DNA of 64,000 bases from positions 248,001 through 312,000 of the forward strand of contig NZ_JAFBDB010000002.1 in NCBI RefSeq assembly GCF_016908015.1, given 5' to 3'. Positions 52,726 to 60,974 of this stretch are shown in pieces. The stretch is from Clostridium pascui. GTDB lineage: Bacteria > Bacillota > Clostridia > Clostridiales > Clostridiaceae. Within the stretch, counting starts at the first letter, position 1; each line of letters begins with the position of its first letter. Made by a program: the position numbers and the translations under genes. Below the pieces are notes generated by a model that saw nothing but the letters and a program-made list of their open reading frames with translations, did no database searches and had not been told where the DNA came from.

Positions 52726-53394
52726 CTAATAACATATGGGTTCTTCCCACCATCCAAAAGCAATCCTACCGGAAGCCTGTAGCTGAGGCATTTCTGGATT
52801 AGATAAGAAAATGAGGAATGATCCGCCGGGTGGGAAAATAAATTTTCCCTGTTCATCATCTACTAAGGTAGTTTCTGGCTGACCCCTTCTTACGAAAGCT
52901 TTAATTCCTCCAGTAGGATCTCCCTCCACATTATTTGCATATTGAAGTTTTACTCTAGGCTCAGGAAGTGGACAAAGCGCTTGGTTAGAAGGAGTTACCA
53001 AGGATGATATCTGAGGTGTTCCAGGCGGTTCTGCGTTAAACCAAATTTGAGCTCTAAATGGAGACTCAGATACATCGCTTACAGTCCAAACAGTTACATG
53101 CAAGTTTACTCCTGAATTAATTGGATTATATAATCTAGCCCAAGCACTTGTACCCATACCAAAGGAAAGATTATCAGCATAACCTACAAAGTATTTTCCT
53201 TCTAGGGACTTGGCTAAGTTTATGGGCACCGAAACAGTATATTCTAAAGATGGTTTATATATAGATGGCCTTGGACAATTACAATATGGATAACATCCAT
53301 AGTATTGTTGAGGAAAGTTCATCATATTATAGCAAGGACAGCTAGATCCATTTTGACATTGTCCAGGGCAATTGGCATTAGTGTAGTTACTCAT
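52726..53394 (-). CDS. Cys-rich N-terminus protein, possibly DUF6143 family
   Basis: 222 residues, no signal peptide or membrane segment. Residues 1-42 are rich in Cys, Asn, Tyr and Pro (NCPGQCQNGSSCPCYN), like spore-coat or surface-layer proteins. Residues 50-220 form a beta-rich domain with YFVGYADNLSFGMG, ARLYNPINSGVNLHVTVWT and a final GRIAFGWWEE string. From memory this resembles a clostridial family called DUF6143, but I cannot confirm it. A spore or exterior location is a guess from the Cys-rich start. AAAGGAGC precedes the ATG. Confidence 0.6.
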   Translation of the reverse strand: MSNYTNANCPGQCQNGSSCPCYNMMNFPQQYYGCYPYCNCPRPSIYKPSLEYTVSVPINLAKSLEGKYFVGYADNLSFGMGTSAWARLYNPINSGVNLHVTVWTVSDVSESPFRAQIWFNAEPPGTPQISSLVTPSNQALCPLPEPRVKLQYANNVEGDPTGGIKAFVRRGQPETTLVDDEQGKFIFPPGGSFLIFLSNPEMPQLQASGRIAFGWWEEPICY

Positions 53395-53465
53395 AACTCG
53401 CAGCTCCTTTTAAATAAGGTTCAATTTATTATATGATTTAAAATATAATTTGTGAGTAACCTGAA

Positions 53466-53510
53466 TGGGGGGAAGACCCCTGGGGTTTTACCCAGGAGTC
53501 TGGTCCCTAG
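53466..53510. repeat. Dispersed palindrome, slightly degenerate
   Basis: GGGGGGAAGACCCCTGGGGT and ACCCAGGAGTCTGGTCCCT, with two or three mismatches between arms. It lies between divergent genes. Confidence 0.8.
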
Positions 53511-53606
53511 AAAAAAATGTATTTATATTTTAAATGATTTGATATAATAATATCAACAGAATACATTTTAATATCGTTAGATATATGATATACGGGGGAA
53601 AACTTT

Positions 53607-55271
53607 ATGAAGTTGTTTAACATGAAAAAGACAAAAACTAAAACCATAGGAATTATTGCATCTTTAGTAATACTTATAAGCAGTTTTAATTATTCATATG
53701 TCAATGCAGCAGAAGGAAGTGTTTTATCAGAAGCTAAAAACATAATTCAAAGTTATTATTTGAATGATGTTTCTAATGAGGTTTTAAATTCTGGTTCTGT
53801 ACAAGATATGGTGAAAAAGCTTAACGACCCTTATTCTAGCTATTTTACTAAAGAAGAATATGAAAGTTTCACCAGCAGTATAGATAATAAGTTTACGGGT
53901 ATTGGTATACAGGTGCTTACGGATGAAGAGGGCATAAAGATAACTAGTGTTTTTAATACTTCTCCAGCTGAAGAAGCAGGATTAAAGGCAGGAGACATTA
54001 TTATAAAAGCAGATAATGTCACTCTAAAGGGCTTATCTTCAGAACAGGCTATAAGCTACATAAAGGGAGAAGAAGGAACTAGTGTACATCTTGTTATACA
54101 AAGAGATACAGGCATCTTAGAAGCGGACGTAATAAGAAAGCAAATATCTCTTCCTACAGTAGAGGGTGAAGTTTTAAATAATCATATAGGATACATAGAA
54201 ATTAATTCATTTGGAGAAAACACCCCAGATGAATTTAGACAAAACCTAGAAAAACTGGAAGAGGCTAATGTAGAGTCATATGTAGTGGATTTAAGATATA
54301 ATTCAGGTGGATATGTAGAGGCAGCTAGAGAAATTGGAGGATATTTTATAGGAGACAATTCTCTTATGGTAATAAAAAATAGGACAGGTGCTTCAGTAAG
54401 TTTTAAAGCTTATAAACATGACAGGATAATAGAAAAACCAGTGATATTTTTAATTAATCAGTATAGTGCCAGTGCTTCTGAACTTTTATCAGCAGCGGTA
54501 AAGGATTATAAAAAAGCTATTTTTATTGGGAAAACTACTTATGGAAAGGGAGTTGCTCAAGGTGTATTTCCTTTAAGTAATGGAAGCTTTCTCAAACTTA
54601 CTACCTATGAATTTTTATCTCCATATAAAAATACTATTAATCATGTAGGAGTAAGTCCAGATTTTCAGGTGGATGATAATAGCATTGATTCTCTATATTT
54701 ATCAGATTTGCTTTTAAGTGAAGCAGATGATAGTAAGAATATAGAGTCCTTAGATAATAAGCAAGGTTATATAAAGGTTTTAATTAATAATCAAAGTTTT
54801 TATATAAATATGAATGAAGCTAGAAAAGATGAAAATTGGGAAGCTTATAAATATCTTATGGATAATACAGATACTGATAACTTGTTTTTAGGTAAGGGAA
54901 ATGGATGGACAAGTTTCGTTGATGAAGGTTTAGATGAAAAATTAGAAGATAAGACACGCCTTCTTTATCCTAATAGTAAAGTTTTAAAAAGCTTAGCTAA
55001 AAATAGTAAAGATAAAACATTTACCATAACATTTAACAGAGAAGTGGATCCTAAAACTGCAAATGGTGAAACTATTGAATTAATCAATGGAGACACTGGA
55101 CAGCGCATATCAGCAAATATAGAAGTGGCACATGGGGAGAAAGTAACTCTAAGTTTGAAGGATGAACTGCAGCAGGGGGATTATTACCTTGTAGTAAGTG
55201 ACAAAGTAAAGGATGAAGAGGGTAAAAAGTTAAGAAAGGAAACAGTAACAAAGGTTCAAGTAGCAAATTAG
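53607..55271 (+). CDS. S41-family C-terminal processing protease with PDZ and Ig-like domain
   Basis: 554 residues. An N-terminal membrane/signal segment spans about 10-35 (cleavage near VNA-A). A PDZ domain lies at about 95-175 (GIGIQVLTDEEGIKITSVF, SPAEEAGLKAGDII). The S41 protease domain at about 185-355 has catalytic Ser289 (middle Ser of SASASE) and Lys314 (TYGKGVAQ). A small domain near 385-430 is followed by an SbsA-type Ig-like module (about 455-553). CtpA/CtpB-type proteases trim secreted proteins. The added Ig-like end links it to the surface proteins of this window. GGGGGAA precedes the ATG. Confidence 0.88.
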   Translation: MKLFNMKKTKTKTIGIIASLVILISSFNYSYVNAAEGSVLSEAKNIIQSYYLNDVSNEVLNSGSVQDMVKKLNDPYSSYFTKEEYESFTSSIDNKFTGIGIQVLTDEEGIKITSVFNTSPAEEAGLKAGDIIIKADNVTLKGLSSEQAISYIKGEEGTSVHLVIQRDTGILEADVIRKQISLPTVEGEVLNNHIGYIEINSFGENTPDEFRQNLEKLEEANVESYVVDLRYNSGGYVEAAREIGGYFIGDNSLMVIKNRTGASVSFKAYKHDRIIEKPVIFLINQYSASASELLSAAVKDYKKAIFIGKTTYGKGVAQGVFPLSNGSFLKLTTYEFLSPYKNTINHVGVSPDFQVDDNSIDSLYLSDLLLSEADDSKNIESLDNKQGYIKVLINNQSFYINMNEARKDENWEAYKYLMDNTDTDNLFLGKGNGWTSFVDEGLDEKLEDKTRLLYPNSKVLKSLAKNSKDKTFTITFNREVDPKTANGETIELINGDTGQRISANIEVAHGEKVTLSLKDELQQGDYYLVVSDKVKDEEGKKLRKETVTKVQVAN

Positions 55272-55311
55272 GGGCCAGACCCCTGGAGTTTAATTCCAGG
55301 GGTCTGGCCCC
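55271..55311. repeat. Dispersed GCCAGACCCCTGG palindrome, intact copy
   Basis: GGGGCCAGACCCCTGGAGTT and CCAGGGGTCTGGCCCC. Its first G is the last base of the protease TAG stop codon. It lies between convergent genes and can terminate both. Confidence 0.9.
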
Positions 55312-55319
55312 AAAATAAG

Positions 55320-55691
55320 CTAACTTATTAAATAATCTAGTATATCTTCTATAGAAATAAAACCTATCAACTTATTATTTTCAGTAATCGGTAAAGCAAT
55401 AATATTATTTTGCCTTAATCTTAATGCAACGTCTTTTATATCCTCTTCTGGATTTGCAGTAATAACGTTTTTACTCATAACAAGGTTTAAGGGATATTCT
55501 TCTGTATGACCATCACTTGTCAAAAATCTATAAATATCTGCTTTTACAATCATTCCAACTACTTCATTATCCTTATTAATTACAGGGGCTCCGTTTATTT
55601 TATGCTGGTCCATTTTGCTAAGAGCATTTACAACTAAATCCTCTTCAGTAAAAGATACTGCAGGTTTATTCATAAGGTTCTTTATTTTCAT
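55320..55691 (-). CDS. CBS-domain-pair protein
   Basis: 123 residues with two CBS motifs: about 5-58 (SKMDQHKINGAPVINKDNEV) and about 70-122 (LRQNNIIALPITENNKLIGF). Nothing else is fused. Stand-alone CBS pairs bind adenosyl nucleotides and often regulate enzymes or channels. The ligand and partner here are unknown. AAAGGTGG precedes the ATG. Monocistronic. Confidence 0.88.
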   Translation of the reverse strand: MKIKNLMNKPAVSFTEEDLVVNALSKMDQHKINGAPVINKDNEVVGMIVKADIYRFLTSDGHTEEYPLNLVMSKNVITANPEEDIKDVALRLRQNNIIALPITENNKLIGFISIEDILDYLIS

Positions 55692-56007
55692 CAGAATACC
55701 ACCTTTCCATAATAAAATTTTATTCTAATAATTAGTATTATAATATTTATTAAACAATGTGTTCTATACGCTTGTACACATCGTTATCTAGTAATATTAT
55801 TATATCATATTCATATTAATTAAAGGTGATAATCTTTAATTAACATTTCAGTAGTTCTTGTTTAGTAAGGCTTGATGAAGCTTTTATTTATTGTAAAATA
55901 CAGAAAATTTTTAATTGGGAATGTAGCCTAATATCAGATTATGATATACTTATATTGGTATTATACAAGATTGGAGTAAGTAAAATAAAGGATGGGGAAA
56001 TTTTATT
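55692..56007. other. Divergent promoter region
   Basis: A 316-base A+T-rich gap between the CBS gene (-) and the first VanZ-like gene (+). An extended -10, TGATATACT (55942-55950), may serve the VanZ-like gene, with a leader of about 50 bases. No ORF or hairpin of note was seen. Confidence 0.5.
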
Positions 56008-56460
56008 ATGAAATGGAATAAAACATATTTTAAGTGGATAATGGTACTAGCTTGGATGATAGTCATATTTTCATTTTCAAACGACCCTGCGGCAGTGTCG
56101 GATGAAAAAAGCGGGTTTGTATTAAAAATCATAAATGCCTTAGGTATAGATTTAAACAGTTATTTTGGAGAACTTGCTAATTTTATAATTAGAAAAGCTG
56201 GCCACTTTACGGAGTACTTTATATTATATGCATTGTTATTTAATGCTTTACAAGACACATCTTCCTTGAAACAAAGCTTAATTATATCTTTGGTAATAAC
56301 ATTTTTATATGCCTGCTCAGATGAGTTTCATCAAATTTTCATTCCAGGAAGAGAAGGAAAGTTTAAAGATGTTTTAATTGATACTTCAGGTGGGATTTTT
56401 GCAGGTATGCTTATGAAAATAAAAAGTGCCACCCACGTGGCAAGTGGCAAGTTGATGTGA
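56008..56460 (+). CDS. VanZ-like membrane protein
   Basis: 150 residues with four membrane helices. The VanZ family motifs are RKAGHFTEYFILYALLFNAL near 70-89 and YACSDEFHQIFIPGREGKFKD near 105. VanZ-like proteins are widespread; one gives low-level teicoplanin resistance, but most are unstudied. The C-terminus (THVASGKLM) is encoded by a GCCACCCACGTGGCAAGTGGC stretch that is itself partly palindromic. A full palindrome follows the stop. A second VanZ-like gene lies at 59448. Confidence 0.82.
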   Translation: MKWNKTYFKWIMVLAWMIVIFSFSNDPAAVSDEKSGFVLKIINALGIDLNSYFGELANFIIRKAGHFTEYFILYALLFNALQDTSSLKQSLIISLVITFLYACSDEFHQIFIPGREGKFKDVLIDTSGGIFAGMLMKIKSATHVASGKLM

Positions 56461-56463
56461 AAA

Positions 56464-56504
56464 GGGGCCAGACCCCTGGGGTTTATTCCCAGGGGTCTGG
56501 CCCC
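56464..56504. repeat. Dispersed GCCAGACCCCTGG palindrome, intact copy
   Basis: GGGGCCAGACCCCTGGGG and its complement around TTTATT. It is a near-exact match to the copies at 8574 and 55271 and lies between convergent genes. Confidence 0.92.
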
Positions 56505-56513
56505 TTAGTAAAT

Positions 56514-58418
56514 TTATATTTCACAGGCTGCTGTAAATCCTTCTTCCACAGCATCCATTATTCTTCTAGCTTTCTTTGCATCACCTATAGTATATATTTC
56601 TTTGAAGTTATTTTTAATGTCCCCAGCAATTTCATCATTAGGCTTATATCCAGCGGCAATAATTACATTGTCAGCTTTGATTTCGCCATCTTCAAGAATA
56701 ACTCCGCTTTCAGTTATTTCTTTTACTTTAGCATTAACGTGCTGCTCAACACCATGTTTATTTAAAACTTCAAATAAGTGTCCTACAAAGGTAGCACCGA
56801 TATCCTTTGCGATGGCATCCATCATTTCTATAATGTGAACTTTAATGCCTTGAGCAGCAAGATATTTTGCTGTTTCAGTTCCTACAAGTCCTCCGCCTAT
56901 GATTGCAACGGTGGAGCCAACCTTAACATCTCCATTTAGTACATCTTCAGCAAGAAGTACACTTTTAGATTCGATTCCCTTTATTGGAGGAACAGTTTGT
57001 GAAGCACCAGTTGCTATAATTACTGCATCTGGGTTTAATTCTTTTATATCCTCATGGGATTTAACATCTTGCTGTACAAATTTAATTCCAAGTCTTACAT
57101 ATTGATTGTATAAGTAATCTCTAAAGAATAGGAATGTATCTTTTTCAGGTGGAGTAGATAGGGTTTCCATCTTACCGCCAACCTTATTTTGTTTATTGAC
57201 AATTGTTACATTGTGACCTCTAAGTCTTGATACTCTAGCAGCTTCAAGTCCAGCAGGGCCTGCACCAATAATTACGACATTTTTAACTTTAGATGCTTTT
57301 TCAATCTTTCTTTCTCTATCGTATCCAGCACGAGCATTAACCAAGCAGTTTATGCCTTGACCTAAAAATACTTTATCGATACATCCCTGATTACAAGCAA
57401 CGCAGTAACGTATGTCTTCATAATCTTTATTTTTCATTTTAACTACAAGTTCTTCATCTGCAATAAGTCCTCTACCTATGGCAACCATGTCAGCTTTATC
57501 TTCTTCAACTATGCTTTCAATTAGCTCCGCGCTGTTAAGTCTTCCAGCTACTATAACTGGAACATTAACTTCTTTTTTAAGCTGCTCACCAAATGGGATT
57601 AAAAATCCTTGATTAATAAACATTGGCTGAATTGTGTATTCCACAGCATCATAGCTTCCAGCAGTTAAGCTTATAGCATCAATACCAGCATTTACAGCTT
57701 TCTTACATATTGTTTTTACTTCCTCAAATTTTAAGCCGTCTTCTAAATACTCATCAGCACTTATTCTTATGATTACAGGTACTTCTCCCTTAGAAACTTC
57801 TACAATTTCTTTTAAAACTTCCATAGGAAAACGCATTCTGTTTTCTAAAGAGCCGCCGTATTCATCATCTCTCTTATTGCTGTGAGGGGATAAGAAGCTG
57901 TGAAGTAAGTATCCATGAGCAAAGTGAACTTCTATTAAATCAAAGCCAGCTTCTATGGATCTTTCTGCAGCCTTTTTAAACTTTTCTTTTATTTCTATAA
58001 TATCTTCCTTAGTCATTTCACGAGGGTTATTTCCAAGTATGGCACATGGAATAGCGCTAGGGGCTATTGGCTGGATTCCAGTTACAGCTTCACTAGCTTG
58101 TCTACCAGCGTGATATATTTGAGCTCCTATTTTAGCACCAGCTTCATGTACTGCATCAGTCATTCTCTTGAGTCCTGGAATAAATTTGTCATCGTATATG
58201 CTTAATTGAGTAGGAAGTCCTCGGCCTTCAGGGGAGATTCCAACAGATCCTGAGATTATGATAGCAACTTCATTTTTAGCTCTTTCAACAAAGAAATCAA
58301 TTATTCTTTGGTTAACTTCTCCTCCAAGGTCTGCTAAACCATTTTCCATAGGAGCAAGCATAAATCTGTTTTTTAACTCTAGGTTACCAATTTTAATAGG
58401 TGTAAAAAGTTTTGACAT
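56514..58418 (-). CDS. NADH:flavin oxidoreductase (2-enoate reductase-like)
   Basis: 634 residues in three parts. Residues 1-330 form an FMN-binding old-yellow-enzyme barrel (YHAGRQAS near 100, HFAHGYLLHSFLSPHSNKR near 168). An Fe-S motif (CVACNQGC, then a Cys twelve residues on) lies near 340-360. The FAD/NAD part follows, with GAGPAGLEAARV near 387 and GGGLVGTETAKY near 505. This is the layout of 2,4-dienoyl-CoA reductase, 2-enoate reductase and BaiCD/BaiH. The substrate is not evident. A MarR regulator gene lies just upstream on the same strand, which suggests induction by an unsaturated or toxic compound. Confidence 0.88.
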   Translation of the reverse strand: MSKLFTPIKIGNLELKNRFMLAPMENGLADLGGEVNQRIIDFFVERAKNEVAIIISGSVGISPEGRGLPTQLSIYDDKFIPGLKRMTDAVHEAGAKIGAQIYHAGRQASEAVTGIQPIAPSAIPCAILGNNPREMTKEDIIEIKEKFKKAAERSIEAGFDLIEVHFAHGYLLHSFLSPHSNKRDDEYGGSLENRMRFPMEVLKEIVEVSKGEVPVIIRISADEYLEDGLKFEEVKTICKKAVNAGIDAISLTAGSYDAVEYTIQPMFINQGFLIPFGEQLKKEVNVPVIVAGRLNSAELIESIVEEDKADMVAIGRGLIADEELVVKMKNKDYEDIRYCVACNQGCIDKVFLGQGINCLVNARAGYDRERKIEKASKVKNVVIIGAGPAGLEAARVSRLRGHNVTIVNKQNKVGGKMETLSTPPEKDTFLFFRDYLYNQYVRLGIKFVQQDVKSHEDIKELNPDAVIIATGASQTVPPIKGIESKSVLLAEDVLNGDVKVGSTVAIIGGGLVGTETAKYLAAQGIKVHIIEMMDAIAKDIGATFVGHLFEVLNKHGVEQHVNAKVKEITESGVILEDGEIKADNVIIAAGYKPNDEIAGDIKNNFKEIYTIGDAKKARRIMDAVEEGFTAACEI

Positions 58419-58492
58419 AATAAATACCTCCTAATTTTTATGATAGTATGGCAATTTTAATGTTTTTTTATGAGCAGCATTAAAACAGTGGG

Positions 58493-58616
58493 ATTCGTTA
58501 ACGAATTTTATTTATAAAAAAATAAACAGCTAATTTGATATGTTAGATTTAGTAAAATGGTATTAAATTTACAAGAAATATAGTGTAAATTAATAACATT
58601 TGCTGACGAATTTTAT
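58493..58616. promoter_or_regulatory. Candidate MarR operator: palindrome plus half-site
   Basis: ATTCGTTAACGAAT (58493-58506) is a perfect 14-base palindrome. Its right half ACGAATTTTAT (58501-58511) recurs at 58606-58616, exactly 105 bases away (about ten helical turns). Both lie in the gap between the MarR gene and the flavoenzyme gene, so they are the obvious binding sites for that regulator. Confidence 0.6.
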
Positions 58617-58667
58617 CTCTATATGTAATATTATATAGAGATAAATAAAAAAATCAAGAGGAATATG

Positions 58668-59171
58668 TTATTTTTTTAACAGTTTTTCTGAGGAAAGTTC
58701 TAAAAATTTCTGGAAGTCCGTTAAATCCCAGGTCCCAACCATGTCAGAAATTTTTTGCAGGGTTTTTAGAAAGGACTCAATTTCATCATGTTCAAAGTGC
58801 TCAAAAAGCCCCATAAATTGAAAAGCAGACTTAGTTCCTACACTTTTTTCTAAAGCTTCTTTACCTGTTTCAGTTATAAAAATTTTAATAGTTCTGCTGT
58901 TATTTAAAAACTTTTGCTTTTCTATATAACCTTTCTTTTCTAATCTGCTTATGAGGGCAGAGGTGGTGGATTTATTCCAAAGGGCGATATTTCCAAGTTC
59001 TTCTAAAGTTAAACCATCATCAAGATGTAATATCCAAAGAGCATGCATTTGGGCATGGGTTAGACCAGATTCCACTGCGAGACTTTCCCAATCCTTTTCT
59101 AAATTCATGTAGGTAGCTCTAATTAGGTTTAAAAATATATTAAAATAATAATCTTTAAGTGTTTTATCCAT
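58668..59171 (-). CDS. MarR-family transcriptional regulator
   Basis: 167 residues. The winged helix spans about 45-115: GLTLEELGNIALWNKSTTSA, LISRLEKKGYIEKQ and a wing with NNSRTIKIFITETGKEAL. MarR dimers bind inverted repeats near their target genes and let go when a ligand binds. The flavoenzyme gene 249 bases downstream is the likely target, through the palindrome described. AAAGGAGC precedes the ATG. Upstream is only degenerate repeat sequence. Confidence 0.9.
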   Translation of the reverse strand: MDKTLKDYYFNIFLNLIRATYMNLEKDWESLAVESGLTHAQMHALWILHLDDGLTLEELGNIALWNKSTTSALISRLEKKGYIEKQKFLNNSRTIKIFITETGKEALEKSVGTKSAFQFMGLFEHFEHDEIESFLKTLQKISDMVGTWDLTDFQKFLELSSEKLLKK

Positions 59172-59384
59172 AATGCGCTCCTTTAAGAGGGCAAAGCCCT
59201 GTAATAAACAATAGTATTATAACAGAAATATCGTTTTGGGGATAGGGTTATGGTGACTTTTGCCAGGTACCGAGCTTCGGGTTACCGATTTAAAATTTCA
59301 CTATATGTCAATAATCATAGATAACAATGAAAATGAAGGTGAGAAACAAGGCATTTGTTGAAAGTGTGATATAATTGAATAAAA

Positions 59385-59425
59385 GGGGCTAGACCCCTGG
59401 GAATGTAATCCAGGGGCCTAGCCCC
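59385..59425. repeat. Dispersed palindrome, variant with CTAG arms
   Basis: GGGGCTAGACCCCTGG and CCAGGGGCCTAGCCCC. Both arms changed together at one position (GCC to GCT with GGC to AGC), keeping most pairing. It lies just before the second VanZ-like gene. The region to its left (about 59250-59300) holds further scraps such as GCCAGGTACCGAGC. Confidence 0.85.
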
Positions 59426-59447
59426 TGAAGAAAGTGGAGGTAAAAGT

Positions 59448-60119
59448 TTGAAGAAAGTTATATCTATAATATTATGCCTAGCATGGATGGGATTTATATT
59501 TTACAATTCATCTCAAAATGGATTGGAGTCAAATGCTAGAAGTGAGGAATTTTTAAAGAGTATAAAAAAATATTATATAGAGATGAAGAACACTGTAAAA
59601 AAACCTAAGAGTGTGGAAAGTTTTAAGGCTTACAAGGAAGATAAGAAAGCAGATAGCTCCAGAGATAAAAATAACAATATTATAAATAAGAACAATGATA
59701 CTCAAGTGCCTAAAGACAATAATAATGTATCTAGTAAAAATAATAATTCAAATTCAAACACTGTAAAAAAGTCTAATAGTACAGCAAATGATAAGAAGCT
59801 TAAATTTGAAAATTACCTTGTAAGAAGAGGTGCACATGCACTGGAATATATAGTGCTTGCTATATTAATTGCAAATGCATTTTGGCAGTTTGGTATAAGA
59901 AATAAAAATGTTATAATATATGTTTTATTTATAGCTTTATTTTATGCGGTATTAGATGAGTTTCATCAAAGCTTTGTGAAAGGCAGAACCTCTGAAGTAG
60001 GGGACGTGCTGTTAGATTTTTCAGGAGCGATTTTTGGAACAATCACTTGGTGTTTTTGGCAAAAAATTAAGGGCACATTTAAAAGACGATTTTCTAAAAC
60101 TCAAAACAATGGAATATAA
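59448..60119 (+). CDS. VanZ-like membrane protein with long Asn/Lys/Ser insert
   Basis: 223 residues, start TTG 59448, eight bases after GGAGG. A first helix (about 3-20) is followed by a long hydrophilic insert (about 22-125). Its second half is low-complexity (Asn, Lys, Ser, Asp). The VanZ core then resumes: RRGAHALEYIVLAILIANAF and YAVLDEFHQSFVKGRTSEVG. The insert would face outward between helices 1 and 2 and is absent from the neighbour at 56008. The function is unknown. A palindrome follows the stop. Confidence 0.8.
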   Translation: MKKVISIILCLAWMGFIFYNSSQNGLESNARSEEFLKSIKKYYIEMKNTVKKPKSVESFKAYKEDKKADSSRDKNNNIINKNNDTQVPKDNNNVSSKNNNSNSNTVKKSNSTANDKKLKFENYLVRRGAHALEYIVLAILIANAFWQFGIRNKNVIIYVLFIALFYAVLDEFHQSFVKGRTSEVGDVLLDFSGAIFGTITWCFWQKIKGTFKRRFSKTQNNGI

Positions 60120-60126
60120 TAAAAGC

Positions 60127-60167
60127 ACCCCAGGGGTCATTCTATTTTATGGAATGACCCCTGGGGT
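60127..60167. repeat. ACCCCAGGGGTCATTC palindrome (inverted-order variant)
   Basis: Perfect 16-base arms (60127-60142 and 60152-60167) with a nine-base loop. The core is CCCCAGGGGTC rather than GACCCCTGG. It lies between the convergent VanZ-like and pflA genes and can terminate both. Confidence 0.88.
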
Positions 60168-60172
60168 AAAAT

Positions 60173-60877
60173 CTATTTTAACCATTTTTCTAACTGCTTG
60201 CAGTTATCTTTTTCCATTGCCTCAATGCCGTTCAGCCTGTACGGAATCCCAAGCTTTTCATATTTATTTACTCCCAAAGTGTGGTAGGGTAGAAGTTCTA
60301 CCTTTTGTATGTTCTTGAACTTAGATATAAACTTTTTAAGCTCAAGTATGTGTTCCTGACTATCGGTAATTCCGGGAACCACTACATGCCTAATCCAAAT
60401 AGGCACATTTGATTTAATAACGCTTTCAACAAATTCATCAAATTTGTCCATGCTATGCTTAGTGATTTGTTCATAACCGTCCCTAGCATAATGTTTCACA
60501 TCTAAAAGAACAAGATCCACATATTTAAGTATTTCGTCATAGTTTCCTAGACCAACTCCTGAAGTATCAAGGGTTGTATGAATATTATTTTCCTTGCAAA
60601 GCTTTAAAAATTCCAGTAAAAACTTTGGCTGCATTAGGGGTTCTCCGCCAGAACATGTAACGCCGCCACCGGATTTTTCAAAGTAGGGCCTAAAGCGAAG
60701 AACCTTCTTTAATAGCTCATCAGGGGATATTTCCTGTCCGCCTTCAAAGCTCCATGTGTCAGGATTATGACAATAGGAACATCTAAGCGCACAGCCCTGA
60801 AAAAACACTACAGTTCTAATGCCTGGTCCATCCACTAAACCCATAGTTTCAGTGGAGTGAATATATCCTTTTATCAT
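60173..60877 (-). CDS. pflA: Pyruvate formate-lyase activating enzyme
   Basis: 234 residues. The radical SAM motif CALRCSYC is near residues 29-36, with VTCSGGEPLMQ (SAM site) near 73. It transfers a hydrogen from the target glycine of PflB, using S-adenosylmethionine and a 4Fe-4S cluster, and works only without oxygen. Length and motifs fit PflA closely. It lies 97 bases downstream of pflB on the same strand. A short hairpin in that gap may set the ratio of the two. Confidence 0.95.
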   Translation of the reverse strand: MIKGYIHSTETMGLVDGPGIRTVVFFQGCALRCSYCHNPDTWSFEGGQEISPDELLKKVLRFRPYFEKSGGGVTCSGGEPLMQPKFLLEFLKLCKENNIHTTLDTSGVGLGNYDEILKYVDLVLLDVKHYARDGYEQITKHSMDKFDEFVESVIKSNVPIWIRHVVVPGITDSQEHILELKKFISKFKNIQKVELLPYHTLGVNKYEKLGIPYRLNGIEAMEKDNCKQLEKWLK

Positions 60878-60937
60878 ATTGAACTCTCATCTCCTGTATC
60901 TCAATCTCCAATCACTAATTACATAAATTTAGAGGAG

Positions 60938-60955
60938 CTTTCGCCAAAGCGAAAG
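60938..60955 (-). promoter_or_regulatory. Hairpin between pflB and pflA
   Basis: CTTTCG (60938-60943) and CGAAAG (60950-60955) with a six-base loop; no T run follows on the minus strand. It could stabilise the pflB mRNA end or reduce read-through to pflA. Confidence 0.4.
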
Positions 60956-60974
60956 TTATCCTTAAAAATCCGTA

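Noticed and set aside
8574-60167. CRISPR array from the repeated G+C-rich sequences
   Set aside because: The copies are kilobases apart, palindromic and at gene ends, with no regular spacers and no cas genes.
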